A stretch of 14,899 nt of DNA, taken from the NCBI GenBank assembly GCA_902765035.1, contig CACWYF010000007.1, positions 1 to 14,899 on the forward strand. Reading direction: 5' to 3'. Below the pieces are notes generated by a model that saw nothing but the letters and a program-made list of their open reading frames with translations, made no database searches and was not told the DNA's origin. The stretch is from an uncultured Eubacteriales bacterium. GTDB taxonomy: Bacteria; Bacillota; Clostridia; Peptostreptococcales; Anaerovoracaceae. A program made the translations under genes and the position numbers. Below are positions 13,176 through 14,899 of this stretch, in pieces (position 1 is the stretch's first letter; each line of letters begins with the position of its first letter).

Positions 13176-14606
13176 TCAGTTTCCCCTCACAGTCTCCCTG
13201 AAAGCCGACAGCATTTTCTGCACTGACGCCTTTATCTCACCGGCAGGTATCTGATTGTAATAGAATATCAGGTATATCAGACCGTCATGCGACAGCTGCG
13301 GAATGCTCCTCACCTTGATCCCGAGCCCGGCAGCATCATCTATGAGCCTGCCGGCAGCCTCCTTCTCATCCCCGCCTTCAGCACCTGTATCTATCCTGAG
13401 TATGATGTTTATGCCCGAGCGGGTGTTTTCCGCCGAGGCAAAACCATCCTTTCCTCCGTACTCTCCGATCGCGTCCATGGCTTCACGCAGCTTATGCGAA
13501 TACAGATTGCGTATCTTCCGCAGATTGGCTCCGTAGAAGCCCCTCTGCATGAACAGTGCCAGAGTGAGCTGCTCCGTCTTGGAACAGGTCTGGTCATAGT
13601 CCATCTTCATCGTTTCATATATGGATATCATGTCGTGAGGCAGCACCATGTAGCTTATCCTGACAGCAGGGAAAAGTGTGGATGTGAACGATCCGATGTA
13701 TACGACCCGCTTCCCGCCTTCGAGTCCCTGCAGGGCAGGGACAGGCATCCCGAAATACCTCAGCTCGCTGTCATAGTCGTCCTCAATGATGATGCTGTCG
13801 TTGTCGTCCGCCCACTCAAGGAGCCTGTGCCTCCGGCTTATCGGCATCAGCGCACCGGTCGGGAACTGGTTCTGCGGGCTGACATATACAGCCGATCTTA
13901 TGTTGGCCGGAAGCTTTTCTATCTCTATTCCGTCGCTTCTGACCGGAATGCTGCTTATCGCAAAACCCCTGTCGCCGAATATCCTGCTCGCCGGTTCATA
14001 TCCCGGATCCTCCGTGCATACGAGAGTGATGCCCATTACCTTGAGTATTCTGGCTATATGTGTCACAAGCTGCTGCGTACCGGCGCTTATGACTACCTGC
14101 TCCGGGCCGCAGACGACCCCTCTTGACTTATACAGGTATGATGCTATCTCAGTTCTCAGCGCAGGTTCCCCCTGACGGTCTCCCTCTGACAGAAGCAGCT
14201 CCGGCGTATCGTTAAGGACGCTGGTCATGCATTTCTTCCATTTGACAAAATCGAAGGATTCCGGATCGTACATCATGTCGTTCTGATGTTCCTCGGCCTG
14301 AGTGACCGTGACAGGATGCACATAGGCGCCTTCTGTTCCCCCGCCATGAGCTGTGCCGTCCCATGAGCCCTGGATGGCGTAAAAACCGGACTGAGGTCTG
14401 CTCTCAAGATATCCTTCCACGATCAGCTGATCATATGCCATCCTGACAGTCGTGACGCTGACGCCCAGCATTCTGGCCATATTGCGGATCGAAGGCAGTC
14501 TCTCGCCCTGCGCGATCCTTCCGTCTGCGAGTTCTTTCTTCAGATAATCATATATCTGTACATACAGGCTCCTGGATGAGCCGCTGTCCAATTCCACGGA
14601 ATACAT
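13176..14606 (-). CDS. MocR-family (GntR-aminotransferase) regulator lacking the PLP lysine
   Basis: A 476-residue protein with a GntR winged helix (about 12-76; LPSIRNMARMLGVSVTTVRMAYDQLIVEGYLESRPQSGFY), a linker, and a type I aminotransferase-like domain (about 115-470). The latter has GTQQL (176-180), VSPQNQFPTGALMP (242-255), IIIEDDYDSELRY (272-284, with the Asp that contacts the pyridine nitrogen) and GSFTSTLFPAVRISYMVLP (305-323). MocR proteins hold PLP through the Lys of the SKT motif in this last segment (Lys312 in GabR, as I recall). Here the motif reads T308-S309-T310, codon TCC at 13682-13680, so no aldimine with PLP can form. The rest of the fold is intact. It is coupled to the NUDIX gene, and a promoter lies at 14687-14716. 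ATG at 14606, with GGGTG a few nt upstream. Confidence 0.9.
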   Translation of the reverse strand: MYSVELDSGSSRSLYVQIYDYLKKELADGRIAQGERLPSIRNMARMLGVSVTTVRMAYDQLIVEGYLESRPQSGFYAIQGSWDGTAHGGGTEGAYVHPVTVTQAEEHQNDMMYDPESFDFVKWKKCMTSVLNDTPELLLSEGDRQGEPALRTEIASYLYKSRGVVCGPEQVVISAGTQQLVTHIARILKVMGITLVCTEDPGYEPASRIFGDRGFAISSIPVRSDGIEIEKLPANIRSAVYVSPQNQFPTGALMPISRRHRLLEWADDNDSIIIEDDYDSELRYFGMPVPALQGLEGGKRVVYIGSFTSTLFPAVRISYMVLPHDMISIYETMKMDYDQTCSKTEQLTLALFMQRGFYGANLRKIRNLYSHKLREAMDAIGEYGGKDGFASAENTRSGINIILRIDTGAEGGDEKEAAGRLIDDAAGLGIKVRSIPQLSHDGLIYLIFYYNQIPAGEIKASVQKMLSAFRETVRGN

Positions 14607-14649
14607 TTAAATCACCCGTTTTTCCTTCCGTCTGTGTTCTTCACATCAA

Positions 14650-14679
14650 TAAAAAACTGTGACCATAAAGATCACAGTT
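14650..14679 (-). terminator. terminator-type hairpin after the SDR gene, at the mocR start site
   Basis: On the minus strand AACTGTGA-N9-TCACAGTT (14679-14655) is an 8-bp stem followed by a run of T, the form of a classic intrinsic terminator for the upstream short-chain dehydrogenase. The predicted mocR transcript starts at about 14680, so the same palindrome would be the first 25 nt of that mRNA or an operator over its start. Confidence 0.7.
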
Positions 14680-14686
14680 CAGCATT

Positions 14687-14716
14687 ATTATAGTTCATCC
14701 GTATGCAGCCGGTCAA
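14687..14716 (-). promoter_or_regulatory. predicted mocR-NUDIX promoter
   Basis: On the minus strand, TTGACC (14716-14711), an 18-nt spacer and a perfect TATAAT (14692-14687). Start near 14680; leader of about 74 nt to the ATG at 14606. Confidence 0.6.
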
Positions 14717-14742
14717 TCCCGGCATCCCGCCTGACAGCACAG

Positions 14743-14899
14743 TTACTCCGGCCAGACGAACTCCGCCCTGCCGGCTTCTCCCCCGTCTATGAGGAGGTTC
14801 TGGCCTGTCATGAACCTGTTGGTGACGCCTACGAAGTATATCCATTCAGCGATCTCTTCGGCTGATGCCCATCTTTTAAGCGGAGTCAGCTCCATGATC
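14743..14899 (-). CDS. short-chain dehydrogenase/reductase, C-terminal part (runs off right edge)
   Basis: The last 51 residues of an SDR-family oxidoreductase; the nucleotide-binding and catalytic parts lie outside the window. The visible piece has the characteristic end of the family: TPLKRWASAEEIAEWIYFV, then VTNRFMTGQNLLIDGG (the conserved TG..l..DGG strand). The substrate cannot be told. It is followed by the terminator hairpin at 14650-14679. Confidence 0.88.
   Translation of the reverse strand, partial: IMELTPLKRWASAEEIAEWIYFVGVTNRFMTGQNLLIDGGEAGRAEFVWPE

Noticed and set aside
13287..14126. 279-codon plus-strand open frame
   Set aside because: Antisense shadow of the MocR gene; composition is atypical and no ribosome binding site is seen.

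Overview
The window looks like a chromosomal segment of an anaerobic low-to-mid-GC Firmicute, most likely in class Clostridia. The evidence is strong AGGAGG-type ribosome binding sites, sigma-A-like promoters, the standard genetic code, and a set of families common in Clostridia: AgrC/LytTR two-component proteins, MocR regulators, a BaiN/HI0933-type flavoprotein, MltG, and a transmembrane CE4 deacetylase. Genus cannot be settled from sequence alone. No rRNA, tRNA, CRISPR array, integrase or intact insertion sequence was seen. Most genes are on the minus strand.

Left part (1-3302, minus strand): the 5' part of an alpha/beta hydrolase runs off the left edge. Next come a D-2-hydroxyacid dehydrogenase (369-1352) and an unusual membrane protein that joins an extracytoplasmic alpha/beta hydrolase domain to about eight C-terminal membrane segments (1488-3302). 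Hairpins separate the transcription units. Middle-left (3303-7973): a strong plus-strand promoter drives a small gene pair, a five-span membrane protein followed by a 63-residue XRE repressor-like protein. It converges, with a 2-nt gap, on an AgrC-like histidine kinase and LytTR response regulator pair (4492-6563, minus). Divergent from these is a HI0933/BaiN-type flavoprotein (6729-7973). The regulator/flavoprotein spacer holds two direct repeats well placed to be LytTR binding sites. A related motif recurs upstream of the membrane hydrolase.

Middle-right (7974-10859): a 307-bp spacer between convergent genes is packed with three palindromes of related sequence. It is followed by mltG (minus), a divergent promoter region, and a PTS EIIC-like permease. 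The permease is broken into two frames that overlap by ATGA, with about 28 codons apparently missing at the break. Downstream is a 153-bp branched inverted-repeat element with 17-bp perfect ends.

Right part (10860-14899, minus strand): a CE4 polysaccharide deacetylase with a membrane anchor and coiled coil overlaps, by 34 bp, an upstream single-span coiled-coil protein. After two hairpins comes a coupled pair, a MocR-type regulator followed by a MutT-like NUDIX hydrolase. The MocR protein has Ser where the PLP-binding Lys belongs. The window ends in the C-terminus of a short-chain dehydrogenase. Its apparent terminator hairpin coincides with the predicted mocR transcription start. The most interesting signals are the Lys-less MocR, the split permease, the two palindromic elements in convergent spacers, and the candidate LytTR regulon motif.
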